Shown piece after piece: positions 51,340 to 62,800 of a stretch of 64,000 nt of DNA. The stretch lies in the NCBI RefSeq assembly GCF_028372415.1, contig NC_092872.1, forward strand, positions 14,536,479 to 14,600,478, written 5' to 3'. The position numbers were made by a program, and so were the translations under genes. The notes beneath the pieces were generated by a model. It was given only the letters and a program-made list of their open reading frames with translations, made no database searches and had not been told where the DNA came from. How positions within the stretch are numbered: the first letter of the stretch is position 1; the number at the start of each line of letters is the position of its first letter. This DNA comes from Notamacropus eugenii (Eukaryota > Chordata > Mammalia > Diprotodontia > Macropodidae).

Positions 51340-51910
51340 TTATTTTTTTTTCAAATGACAAGTAAACAGTTTTTAAACATTCATTTTTTAAAATTCCGAG
51401 TTCCAAATTCTCTCCTTCCCTTCCCTCACCCCTCCTTGAAAAAGCAACCAATATGATATTGATTATACATGTGCAGTCATGTAAAAGACATTTAGCCATA
51501 CTGTGACAGAAAATACAGGCACCCCCCCACAGAATCCCCCAAGAAAAAGAAAGTAAAAAAACACAAAGGTATGCTTTTATCTGCATTCAGAGTTTATCTG
51601 TGCTTTCTCTGGAGGTGAAGAGCATTTTTCATAAGTCTTTTGGAATTGTCTTGGATCATTGCATTGCTGAGAATAACATACGCCTTTCACAGCTGTTCAA
51701 TGCACAATGTTCCTGTTATTGTGTTCAATGTTCTCCCGGTTCTGTGCGTTTCACTTTGCAATCAGCTCATATAGGTTTTTCCAGGTTTTTCTGAAACCAC
51801 CCTGCTTGTCTTTTCCTACAGCACAGCAGTATCCCACCACAATCACATGCCACAACTTGTTCAGTCATTCCCTTGGGATTCTTTACTGATGGAGAAGCTA
51901 CTCTTAATCT
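51340..51910 (-). repeat. L1 3' end, antisense, second copy
   Basis: 'gagttccaaattctctcctt', 'cttttggaattgtcttggat', 'caatgttctcccggttctgt' and 'accacaatcacatgccacaa' are in the standard order. Confidence 0.8.
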
Positions 51911-52330
51911 CTTACAAAAATGGAAGATTCAGGAGGGCAGGGATTCTCTTATTTAAGGTCTCTTCACATAATGGTTATTTGATAAATGTTTATTAAATGT
52001 ATAAAAGTGTTAGAATGGCTCAGCCTTTTAAAGCAGTAAACATTCTGAGAAAAGAAAAGCTGCATTTGAGTGTGGTATTGGGTGGTGGATGGGAAAACAG
52101 CATGGAGAGGAGAAGTGGTGAGAGATAAGTGGGTATAGTCTGTTGAGGCTGTGAAAATCATGCACAAGAAATTAGGTTTGATGTGATGGGTGACAGGTAG
52201 CAGCTGAAGGTATTTGAGTCTGAGATAGAATGTGGTGAAAGTGATACTTTGGGAATATTAGTGAAACCACTACAGATATGCAGGTTGGATTGTAGGAGGC
52301 AGAAACTGGAAAGAGAGAGACTAGCTGTAA
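51911..52330 (-). repeat. L2-type LINE, antisense fragment
   Basis: 'aaagtgatactttgggaata' and 'acagatatgcaggttggatt' resemble antisense L2 RT. Confidence 0.5.
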
Positions 52331-52640
52331 GCTCAAAGGTCACTGCCTTTGTTGTCAGTATCTTGTGGTCATGGCTGTGATGCCATGTGATAGCTTACAT
52401 GGGACTTGAAGCTGAGAGCTTACCCACTCACCTGATAGAATGGGGCCAGCATCCTTAGCTAGCCTCCTGGTGCTCCTGTTCCCAGACACCTTCTCTCTGA
52501 TCACCTGTTCTAACTCCTTGCTTTCCAAAACCTGCCAAGCATATAGAACCATTTCCTGGTTCTGTCTTGTCTGTGGAGCTTAGTTTCCCTTCCACCCCTC
52601 TCTTCACCCCACATCCTAGACCACAGACTTAGACTTGGAG
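52331..52640 (+). other. PLXNB1: PLXNB1 leader intron, non-repeat
   Basis: Unique-looking sequence with no gene signal. Confidence 0.5.
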
Positions 52641-52642
52641 GG

Positions 52643-52823
52643 CTGGGATTCTTAACTGTGGCTCCGTAATCTGAACTTGGATGGGGAAAAAGAAATTACT
52701 TCTTTAGTTTCACTAACATCTAACTGAAATTTGACATTTCCTTCAACTTTTACAAAAACATTATTCTGAGAAGGACTTCACCCTGGTCAGGGGCTCAGGA
52801 CACAGAAAAGGTTAAGAGCTACT
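52643..52823. mobile_element. hAT-type MITE, near complete
   Basis: The ends 'gggattcttaactgtgg' and 'aaaggttaagagctact' are imperfect inverted repeats. The interior 'aacttggatggggaaaaaga' and 'acattattctgagaaggact' is shared with fragments at 3535 and 39310. Confidence 0.65.
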
Positions 52824-52849
52824 GGACTAGGGCATCTCTTAATTCCAGG

Positions 52850-53390
52850 ACCCACACTGGGTTGAAACCTGCCTCCTTCTCTATTTTTGATTAATTTGCC
52901 TTGGGCTTTCTCCCTCAGAGATGCCCCAAATATCTGTCACCAGGACTGGGTAAAGATTCCTTTGGGGTCATTCCTTTGGGGTATAGGGAAATTGAGGACC
53001 CTATAATTCCATGGTTCTCTTGCTTGGTAGGTGTGGGGAGAGGGGAGGCAGTCCTGAAGTCCTGGGAGGGGAGCAGTAACCTACTCTGGAATGCAAGTAC
53101 CCTGCTCCCCTCCTCCACCCCCACCTCATTGGAATGTGTGTAGTGGCAGTCCTCCAAGCTAACTTCACTGCCTCTCAGCCCTCTGTGGGGACAGTGAGGG
53201 GAAAGCCTGACCACAGCCTCCTGTGAACCGTAATGACCTTCGTAGGGGTGGGGTGGCCCTGTTCCCTCCCTCCCATGTGCGGTGTTGGGATAACCTTCAA
53301 GCAGCTTCACCATCCTTGCTGACACTGGCAGGGAGTGGTGTTGTGACCTCAGCTTTTCAGACTACTTCAGAGTATGTGCTCTTTCTCCAG
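52850..53390 (+). other. PLXNB1: PLXNB1 leader intron, non-repeat block
   Basis: Unique, moderately GC-rich sequence directly upstream of the probable second leader exon. Alternative-promoter activity is possible but not visible. Confidence 0.45.
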
Positions 53391-53451
53391 CCCAGGTGAC
53401 CTGATCCATACTGGCCATGCTGCTGTTTGCTTGCTTTGCCTGCTGTACCAG
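53391..53451 (+). other. PLXNB1: Probable PLXNB1 leader exon 2 carrying a uORF
   Basis: A 61-nt segment has a strong acceptor (GCTCTTTCTCCAG, ending 53390) and a consensus donor (ACCAG|GTAAGT). It contains one ATG (53417) in good context (GGCCATGC). Spliced to the coding exon at 58665, that frame reads MLLFACFACCTR and stops at TGA two bases before the main PLXNB1 ATG. Exon status is inferred from the splice sites and position. Confidence 0.55.
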
Positions 53452-53559
53452 GTAAGTTCAGCCCATGGCTCCACTTGACTTTATCTGGAAGATCTGAGTT
53501 AGTGGAGCCCAGAGGCAGAGCTCCCCAGAACTATATTTGCCTGCTGTGAGAGCCAGAGG

Positions 53560-54060
53560 TCATGTTTTCTGAGGGGAGCTGGAAGGGTGGTAGTCCCCTG
53601 GGAGATCTGGGTGTGTGTGTGGTCTCCTTAGAGAGCTTGGTCTTAGTGTTCTCCTAGGAGAACTGGGAGCTAGTATCCCTAGAGGGAGATGAAGAAGGTA
53701 TTGGTCCCTGGAGAAATTGGAGGGATAATGGTTCCTGGGGGAACAGTGAGAGTAGCTTTCTTGGTGGGAATTGCTGTTCTCTGGGGGAGCTGGGTCTTGG
53801 TGTTCCCTGAGTTTGCTGGGAACGTGGAGCTGGTGTTTTCTGGGAGACCTGATGTGTTCTCTAGGGGAGTTGGGAGTGTGGAGCTGGTGTTCTCTGGGGA
53901 AGCTGGTGTTCCCTGGAGGAGCTGGGAGCTGATGTTCCTGAGAGAGCTGGGATCAGGAAGCTAGTGTTCCCTGGGAGAGCTCGGAGCTGGTATTGCCTGA
54001 GGGGGAGCCAGGATTGTGGTTTCCCTCAAAGGATCGGGGAGATCATGTCTCCTGGGAAGA
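53560..54060. repeat. Degenerate minisatellite
   Basis: Roughly 25-40-bp units built around 'ggtgttccctggggagctgggag' recur a dozen or so times with substitutions and length changes. The open frame through it merely repeats VELVFSG / GVPWRSWEL-like strings. Confidence 0.8.
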
Positions 54061-54507
54061 GTGAGAGGCAGTGTTTATGGGGACTTTATGTACCAAAGTT
54101 CTGGCACTACTAAGCTCTAGGCCCCCAAATGTTCCATCAAATGTCACTAAATCATTGACTTGCCTTCCTGAACTCAGCAAGTTCATTCCTTTGCCAGCTC
54201 TCCCTCAATTCTGCTGCCCTCTCCATGTGACTGTGGTTTGTGACCACTACCCCTAAACCCTCACTATTCTCTTTGATCAAATCTCTGTCCATTGAGCCAA
54301 CTGATAGTCCCCAGGACCTGTGACTATCTATTTTCCCGCACTGGGTCATTGGTCATGGTTATCCAGACTAAGCTCTGCCTATCCCCCTCACTTCCCCACC
54401 CTCTCCTGTTCGGCCTCTGTCACAGCTGGGCCGGATACAACATGTCCTCATATCCTTGTCCCTCTGTCCAGGAAACATGTGAAGTTGTGGAAAGGATGGG
54501 GGTGGGA
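54061..54507 (+). other. PLXNB1: PLXNB1 leader intron, unassigned
   Basis: No coding or repeat signal that I can name. Confidence 0.4.
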
Positions 54508-54660
54508 TGCCTCTCCCTCTCCTCTCCTCCCAAATCCCTCCCCTCTCTGTCTCCTATCCCTCCCCTGTCCCTCCCCTTTCCCTCTCCTCGCCTCTCCTCC
54601 CCTCCCCTCTTCTCTGTGCCTCTGTATGCCCTTTATCCTATTCCACACCTCCTGGTACCC
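54508..54660. repeat. Pyrimidine-rich (CCCTC/CTCTC) tract
   Basis: An almost uninterrupted C/T run of about 110 bp (CCCTCCCC, CTCTCCTC units), then a weaker tail. Confidence 0.85.
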
Positions 54661-55084
54661 TGATGCCGGTCCTGGCTGTTTTGTTGTGCACTTTCCTGTT
54701 CCTTTGGGGGAAGGAGGGTGAAATGCTCCTCTGGTGTCCATGTCTGCCTCCTGTCTCCCACCTCCTGACCTAGAGAAGGGGCAGAGATAAATCAGCACTT
54801 GGGAGTAAATATCTGCGGGTTCTGATTGTAGGGGTTCCCTGGGGGTCATCTCACCATCCTCTGCCTCCAGGCAGGATGACCATACAGACGGGGATGGGGA
54901 GGGGAGTCACTTTGCTTTTGTAAGTTTCTAGTAAAGGGCTGTGTTTGGTTACCTATTTTTAGTAACACTCGATACCCCTATCTCCCGCTAGTTCCTTCTT
55001 AGGTATAACCTAAATGTCTACTATTTAGGGAATTCTTGTATCCCAGTAGTATTCCTAGTATTAATTCCTCTGACTTCCCTTTCC
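54661..55084 (+). other. PLXNB1: PLXNB1 leader intron, non-repeat
   Basis: Unique-looking sequence with nothing recognised. Confidence 0.4.
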
Positions 55085-55215
55085 CTGAAACAGAACCAAA
55101 CCAAACCAAACCTCTTGCAACAAACAAACGTGGTCAGACAAAACAAATTCCTACGTGGCCCATGCCTGAAAGTTCATGTTTAATTCTGAATATTAGTTTG
55201 TCCCCTTCCTGTCAT
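55085..55215 (-). repeat. L1 3' end fragment, antisense
   Basis: 'caaattcctacgtggcccat' and 'catgtttaattctgaatatt' match the same antisense L1 zone as 49050 and 60860. Confidence 0.5.
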
Positions 55216-55699
55216 TTTCTTCTTGTTTTAATCTCAGTTAAAATGTTCATCATTTCTAAATCCCTTGACAAGGGGAAGACAATCTTGCAATGATCTTTTA
55301 ACTTTTCTCGGACTAAAACATTTCCTCCTTCCCTCCTCCTCTCTTCTTATCTCCCGCTCTTCAGCCTTCCTTTCCTCCCTAGGTGTCCTTGAATTCTCCA
55401 CATTCTTGGGCTCTGGGGAATCTCAGGCTTCTGACCATGATTTGACACCTAACCTGAACTTCCCTCCCACCTTCCACTTAAGTCCTCCATTCTTTTCTTT
55501 CACTCTCCACATCCTTGGGCATATCAGGGGTTCTCACCATGACTTGTTACTTACCTCATTCTAAGCCCAGAGAGCTCTGATCACAGGGATCCTAATTTTT
55601 TGTCTCCTTCCTCTCTAGTGAGTGCCCCGCTATGCCCCTGCCCCGTACTTATTCTCTGATTCAATTCAATCCAACAAACTATTTTAAGGGTTTACTAGA
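55216..55699 (+). other. PLXNB1: PLXNB1 leader intron, unassigned
   Basis: C/T-rich sequence, possibly diverged LINE. No gene. Confidence 0.4.
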
Positions 55700-55925
55700 T
55701 GCATATGGTGATGCAGTGGATAGAGTGCCAGGCCTGAAGTTAGGGAGACTCATCTTCTGGAGTTCAAATATGACCTCAGACACTAGCACTGTGACCCTGG
55801 TCACACAACCCTGTTTGCCTCAATTTCCTCATCTGCAAATATGAGCTGGAGAAGGAAGTGGCAAACCACTCCAGAATGGGGTCATAAAGAGTTAGACATG
55901 ACTGAAACGAGAGTTTCAGTTGTCG
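55700..55925 (+). repeat. Marsupial SINE, sense
   Basis: 'gtgatgcagtggatagagtgc', 'ggagttcaaatatgacctca', 'ctggagaaggaagtggcaaa' and 'aaagagttagacatgactga' are the full order of the family. Confidence 0.85.
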
Positions 55926-55984
55926 GGAATGACATCAAGATGCTTAACTCTGTACCTCTGTGCTAGGTAGACCTTGAATATTCT

Positions 55985-58510
55985 AAGACAAAAAGTAGAC
56001 AGTGCTACTCCTCAAGTTTATGGCTTGTTTGTGTGTGTTTTGAGGAAGCAACCTGTACATAGTAAAGCACTTTAAAGGTGTGGAGAAGCAACTGGGAAGA
56101 CTTCATAGCAGAGATGGGACCTAAGGGAAACTGTGAAGGAAGATGAGGATGCTCAAGGGTAGAGATGAGGGAGGACTCCATTCCAGACATGGGGAGTAGC
56201 TTGCCTGTGTGCACAGGGTGCATAATGGAATGGTGAGATGGGCAGTGGCTTAAAGACTGGTCCTACTGATTGAGGGCATGAAGGAGAGTAACAGGATATA
56301 AGGATGGAAAGGCAGGTTTTAGCTATACTGTGGAGGGCTTTAAACCAATTAGACAACAAGCTTTTATGAACCTCTTACTGTGTGATAGGTACTGGAGATG
56401 CAACAAAAGGCCAAAAAAACCCCATTGCTACAAGGATCCTCCATTCTAGTGAGTGAAACAACTGGTAGATATCTAGGTACACGTATGATGTATGCATAGC
56501 ATATGAAGGTAATCTGAAAGAAGACCATAACAGCTGGGGGGGAACCAGGAAAGCTCCCCACTGCAGAAAGGGGAGTTAGAACTGAGTTTTGAAGGAAGCC
56601 AGGGAAACTGAAGAAGTCAAGGCACAGAGGCAGAGCAATATAGGCACGGGGATCAGCCAGTGCAAAGGCATGGATATGGGAGATGGAGCGTCCTGTTAGA
56701 GGAACTGTAAGTAGGCCAGTATAGATGGATCATCAGATTGATGGAGGAGGGAAGCCAGGTGTAAGAAGTCTCATAAGGCAGAAAGGGACCTGGTTATGAA
56801 GAAATTTAAATGCCAGACAGAGGAGGTTATATTTATCCTTGGAGGTAAAAGCCATTGGAGCACCATGTACAGGGATAGTGGTGACATGATCAGACCTACT
56901 CTTTAGAAAAATCACTTTGGCAGATGAATGGAGGATGGGTTGGAATAGGGAGAGAGGGAAGGCAGGGAGGCCAGTTGGAGGAATATTGTGGTAATCTTGA
57001 TGAGAGGTGATAAAGGCCTGACCTAGGATCATGGCTTTATGAATATTGTGAAGGGGGTATATGTAAGAGATGTTATGAAGGCAGAAATGACAAGATTTAG
57101 CAGCCAGGCAGAGGAATTTGCATTTTTACTTAGAGGACAATAGGTAACCACTGGAGGTTTTTGAGTTGGGGAGCAAAATGGTCTGTTGGGTGACATCAGA
57201 AGATTTTTGTCAAGGATGGATTGGAGAGAGGAGGAACTGGAGAGTGCATGAAGTGATGAGGGTCTGAATTAAGGTGATACCTATGTGAAAAGAGAAAAAA
57301 GGAAATGTATATGAGAGTTGTGGTAAAATCAATAGCACTTGGCGGCTTATTAAGTCTGAGGGTGAAGGAGAAGAGAGAGTTAAGAGTCTGAAGTTATGAA
57401 TCTGGGTGACTGGAAGGTTGGTGGTACTCAACAGAAAAAGGGAAATTTGGAGGATGTGGTTTGAGTGAAAATAGGATGGGAAAGATGATGAATCTCATTG
57501 TAGACTATTCTTGGCACCATGAACCATGGGTCAACTCTGCCATTGTTTTTAGATGAGTTTGTCACTGTACTTCTCTATGGCCACAATGACCATCCCTGTA
57601 TCCAGACCAGTGGTAGCTCCTTCCTGGCTACTACTCTCCTATGTGTGCTGTTTCCCCTATCAGAGCGTAAGCTCCTTCAAGACAAGGGCTGCCCTCATTT
57701 TTGTATTTGTATCCCCAGGGTTTAGCACCTTGCTTGGCACATAGTAAGAACTTAAAATATTTTTCATTCATTCATTCATTCATTTTCTTTCATGTTCAGC
57801 TTGAGATAGCAGTCAGATATCCAAGTAGAAATGTCCAGCAGGCATTTGTAGGACTGGAGTTCAGGAGAGAAATGAAGACTGGATTTATAGATTTGGTTCA
57901 GTGATGAAAGATTCTGGTCAAAAGGCTAGAGAAGGTCTCTAAGCAACAGATGATCTCCTAGAGAGGATAATTGCATCTGCATAGAGATGATAATTGAATC
58001 CATGGGAGTGGATGAGGTCACCAAGGGAGGGAGTGTAAAGAAAAGGGTCCAGGACTGAGCTTTGAGAGACACTTATTTAGGGAAAAGGAGATAGCTGATG
58101 GTCTAGTAAAGGAGAATGAGAAGAACTGGTCAGACAGTTAGGAAGAAGACCAGGAGAGAGAGAAGCTAAGGGAGGAGAGAATCTCTTGGAAAAGCTGCAG
58201 AGAAATGAAAGAGCATGAAGACTGAGAAAGGACCAATGGATTTGGCAGTTAGTAGATCTCTTTGAAAGAGCAGATTCAGTAGAGTGGTGGGGTTGGAAAC
58301 CAGATTTTAAGGTATTAGAAGGGAGAGGGTGAGGAAGAAATTGAGGCAGCAGTGTTTGCAGATATCTCTTTGTAGGAGTTTGGTAGTAAAAGGAAAGAGA
58401 GATTCAGGATGGCAGAGGAGAATGAGATGAGATTAAGGAGAAATTGAAAATGAAAAAGTATGATCAGTGGGAAAGACATGGCAAAGGATGAAATCAGAGC
58501 CCAGGTAGAG
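55985..58510 (-). repeat. L2-type LINE, antisense, long RT region, split by a sense L2 3' end
   Basis: Antisense L2 runs from the 3' UTR (56365-56450) through 'gtggtgacatgatcagacct' and 'aggtggtgttggtc'-like blocks into the RT core beyond 57790 ('atgtccagcaggcatttgta', 'tggatgaggtcaccaaggga'). A sense L2 3' end (57500-57785) interrupts it. All frames are broken. Confidence 0.75.
57500..57785 (+). repeat. L2 3' end, sense, nested in antisense L2
   Basis: 'gagcgtaagctccttcaaga', 'cagggtttagcaccttgctt' and 'ggcacatagtaagaacttaa', with a terminal ATTC tandem repeat (57762-57784) as expected at an L2 3' end. Confidence 0.75.
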
Positions 58511-58554
58511 GGGTTCGACCTAGGCCCTTTCCCTATAGATCTCCTTATCCAGAC

Positions 58555-58632
58555 TAATTGATCTCTCTCTCTCTTTCTCTCTCTCTCTCCCCCCTTCCTG
58601 TCTTCCTCCACTCACCCCCTCTTCCTCTCTGT
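58555..58632. repeat. CT-rich microsatellite before PLXNB1 coding exon
   Basis: A (TC)n run (58562-58588) followed by C/T-rich sequence contributes an extended polypyrimidine region upstream of the acceptor at 58664. Confidence 0.85.
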
Positions 58633-58670
58633 CTGTTTGTCTTTCATATTTTTATTTCCTTCAGGTGACC

Positions 58671-59807
58671 ATGCTTATCCTTGGCTCAGCCCTTCTGCAG
58701 CTGCTCTGGGCTGTGTGTGCTCCAGCCTCTGCGATGCAACAGTCCACTCTTGCCTCCTTCACCCCCAACAACACACGCCTTCAGCATCTGGTCAGGGACT
58801 CAATCTCAGGGACCCTCTATCTGGGGGCCACCAACTTCTTGTTCCAACTGGATTCAGAGCTAACACTTGAGGCCACTGTGTCCACGGGGCCTGTGCTGGA
58901 CAGCAGAGACTGTCTGCCCCCTGTGTTGCCTCTTGAGTGCCCACAGGCCCAACTCACAGACAACCCCAACCAGCTGTTGTTGGTGAGCCCTGGTGGGCCT
59001 GGCGGAGATAAAGGGGCCTTAGTGGTGTGTGGGAGTGCACACCAGGGAGTATGTGAACAGCGCCGCCTTGACCACATTGGACAACTCTTGCTTCGTCCAG
59101 AGCGTCCAGGGGATACTCAGTATGTGGCAGCCAATGATCCAGCCATCAGTACTGTGGGGCTGGTAGAACAGGGTCCAACTGGAGAGCCTCTCTTGTTTGT
59201 AGGTCGAGGATATACCAGCCGGGGTGTTGGAGGGGGCATCCCTCCCATCACAACCCGTGCACTGCGTCCCCCTGACCCACAGGCTGCGTTCTCCTATGAG
59301 GAGACAGCCAAGCTAGCTGTGGGCCGGCTGTCTGAGTACAGCCACCACTTTGTGACTGCCTTTGCCCGTCGAACCAGTGTCTATTTCCTGTTCTTGAGGC
59401 GAGACCTGCAGGCTCAGTCCCGAGCCTTCCGCCCCTACTTGTCACGCGTCTGCCTGAGTGATCAGCATTATTATTCCTATGTGGAGCTTCCACTATCTTG
59501 TGGAGGGGCTCCTTATGGACTGGTGCAGGCAGCTGCTGTGGCTGTTCCTGGGATGGGGTCCCAAGGGGATGGTGGAGAGGTGTTGTTTGCTGCTTTTTCT
59601 TCAGTCAACCCTTCCACTGCTGGCCGTGCCCCTACTGCTGGAGTCTCTGGGGCCTCTGCACTCTGTGCTTTCCCATTAGATGAGGTTGACCAGTTGGCCA
59701 ACCGGACACGAGATGCCTGCTATACACGGGATGGCCGAGCAGAGGATGGAACTGAGATTGCCTATATCGAATATGACGTCAACTCCAACTGTGCTCAGCT
59801 GCCAGTT
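58671..59807 (+). CDS. PLXNB1: PLXNB1 coding exon 1
   Basis: The acceptor TTATTTCCTTCAG ends at 58664; six leader bases (GTGACC) precede the ATG. The donor CCAGTT|GTAAGT follows 59807. It codes for residues 1-379, with a sequon at N33. Although GTG at 58665 is in frame, the start is ATG 58671. Confidence 0.95.
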
Positions 59808-62800
59808 GTAAGTAACCCTGTAGTCCCTGTACCTTTCCCTCTCTGATGGGTGATCCTATTCTCCCTTGCCATTTCCTGTCTCTAAGACTCACTACAAGTT
59901 TCCATGAGCTCCTAAGTTGTTGGGAATTGAGGAAGAGTTTTAATAGAGCTATCAGAATGTATTGATTGCTTCTTGTGTGCCCAATACTGTGCCAGAAGTT
60001 CTGAAGATACAAAAGAAATGGTCTCTGCTCAAAAGAAACTGTCTAACTGAGGTGGTAAAGTACACACACTTGAAATGGAGATTGATATCAGATTCTTGAT
60101 AATAAACTGCTGAGTTATATGGTACAGATAATGTGTGCCAAAGTAGTTCAGAGAGTGATGATGTTTGTATGAGCTAAGCTGTCAGAGAAAATATCATGGG
60201 GGTGGAGTTTGAACTGGGACATTGAAGAAGGGGTTGGAATTGTATAGGTAGAAAAGGGGTGGGGACAGTATTGCAGATTCCAGGGGAGAGGGGGTGGGAA
60301 TAGCATGAACGAAAATGAACATGGAGAAAGAAGCGCAGCGTATCTCTTAGGGGGATAGTTGGGGTTAGGAGAACAACTTAGTGTTTGTGTTGGAGAGAGA
60401 GTTTAGAGCTAGGTAGGGCAAGTGGGAGTGTAGTATGGAAGACCTTGAACATTAGACTGAGGAGCTTAGGTCTGGTCCTGTAAGCACTGGGGAGCCATCA
60501 TAGATTTTGGAGTAAGAGAGTAATGCAAGGAAAATAGTGTTTTTAGGAAGATTTTTTTTTTTGGTACTGTGAGCAGGGTGGATTGGAGAGGAAGAGACCA
60601 GAGGTCAGGGAGATCAATTTAATCCAGCCACTCGTCAAGAAACTGGACTAATAATAATAATGATAACTATTATTTTTATGACACTTAACATGTGATAAAA
60701 CCTTTTCATATTTAGAATTGTCTTCTCTTTTAAAATTAAATTAAGTTTTATTTTATTTTCAAGTCTACCTTTTTTCTCTCTCTTTCTCCTTTCTCCTCTC
60801 CATTGAGAAAGCAAAAAACGTAAAGACTATTACAAACATGTACAGTCAAGCAAAAGAAATTCCCTCATTGGCCATGTTGTAAAAAATGTCTTATTCTGCA
60901 CTCTCAGTCTATTGCCTCTATCAGGAGGTGGGTAGCATGTCTCAGCATGAGGCCTCTGGAATTGTGGTTGGTCATTATGCCACATTCTTTTTCTCTGTTG
61001 GGGTTATGGCCTTGAAGATGGAGAGGAAGGGACTAATTTGAGAGACAAGAGAGTGTAAAGGGGATAAAGAAGAAGATAAGTCACAATCGGCTCTAGGTCT
61101 TCAAGACTGAGGGAATAGTGGTGAGGCAAGGGAATTGGGGAGATTTGTTTTGGTGAGGAAGATGGAGTTTGGTTTTGGACATACTTGAGTTTGAGGTGGT
61201 GTTGGTCTCTGAGTAGCTGGAAATAAGGGACTAGAGCTTCAGTAATAGTTTTTGGGGGAACTGGAGATGTAGATTTGGCAGATGTCAGCACAGAAGTGAT
61301 AGTGAGAACCTTAGGAGGGACCAAAATCTCTAGGGAAGAAAGTGGGACCAGCTCAAGTATGGCAGCATGGGAGTTTCATGGTAATGTGCACCAGCTGCAT
61401 TGTGTTGTGGGAGGTTGAGACAGGGTGGGGATAGTGGTAGGGAACCCTGAGATTCTTGCTTCCTTCTCAAGTCCTAACGTCTCTCCTTCTTTCTCCCTCC
61501 CACTTAGGAACTCTACTGAGGATGGGGGTGGTGAGGATTGGTGGTGGGAACCTTTAACTCCAGTGACCAAATATCCTAAATTTTCCAGGAAGTCCCAACT
61601 TTAAGAAGAGAAAATACACTTTTTCGTGAAGCTTTGGAAAAGAGATATAGAAATTTTTTTGGTTTTACCAAGATCTTTATTTTTGGTTCAGAAAATATAG
61701 TCATGCCATCCTATAGATACTTAGTGCCTTCAAGGACTCCATAGACTGTCAGGGATGATTAAGACTGTCTCCGAAGTGTGGAAGGAGCCGCCTGGGGGTC
61801 CTGGGCTAGATAGTGGCAGGAGTTGTGACCCCACCCTAAATTTCTTCCTCCTACTAAGGATACACTGGATGCCTACCCCTGTGGGTCAGACCACACGCCC
61901 AGCCCAATGGCCAGTCGAGTTCCCTTAGAAGCCACACCCCTGGTGGAGTGGGCAGATGTCCAGTTAACAGCTGTAGCAGTCAGTGTGGAAAATGGACACA
62001 CCATTGCTTTCCTGGGTGATAGCCAAGGGCAGCTGCACAAGGTGAGGTTAGGAATTGGGGACACCCATGGGAGAGTGAGGGTGGATCAGGACTGCATGTT
62101 AAAAGGGATACATTGCTGTGTGAAAGAAGAAAATTTTGGGTTTCCTTATTCCTCTCCCTCTTGCTTTTTTTTTTCCTATAGTACTTTTCTGGGGATCCCA
62201 TTCTGAAATGTGTCATTTGTGATCCTGGGACCAAGCCCATGTACTTATAAACTTCTGACCCAGGCTATACTAGCTCTGATCCCAAGACTGGACCCTGTCT
62301 GTGGTCTTTGATCTCTGGGCTTCTTTGTCTGTAGTCTAAGATCCCTGATCCTGGACCCAAGGGTGGGCATTATAATATCTGATCTCTGGGTTTTGGGATA
62401 TCTCACAGTCCTTACCTCTTCACCCTCTTTGCCTCATTCACTGTCCCTATTATCCAGGTTTACTTGGGTCCAGAAAGTGACCATCGTCCTTATGCAACTC
62501 AGCTCATCCAGAGTGACTCAGCAGTGAGCAGTGATCTGATCTTTGATGGGACCCTGGAACATCTGTATGTCATGACTCAGAGCACAGTGAGTGATGGGGC
62601 TAGAGCTGGGGGTAGAACTGAACCCCCTTTATATAGGGAATAGGTATGGTATATTGGAAAGAGTACCCGATTTGGAGTCAGGAGATTTTGGTTTGAATCC
62701 AGACTTTGACACTTACTGTATCACTCTAGACAAGTCACTTTATTAATTAGGGCTCCAAATCCTTCATCTGTAAAATGGGGATCATAGTCCTCATCCAACC

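Noticed and set aside
53689-53964. 91-codon open frame with repeating VELVFSG-like units
   Set aside because: It is the translation of the minisatellite. There is no ATG-supported or conserved product.
58665-58670. GTG at 58665 as the plexin start codon
   Set aside because: The in-frame ATG at 58671 aligns with the human start and signal peptide. GTGACC is leader sequence right after the acceptor.
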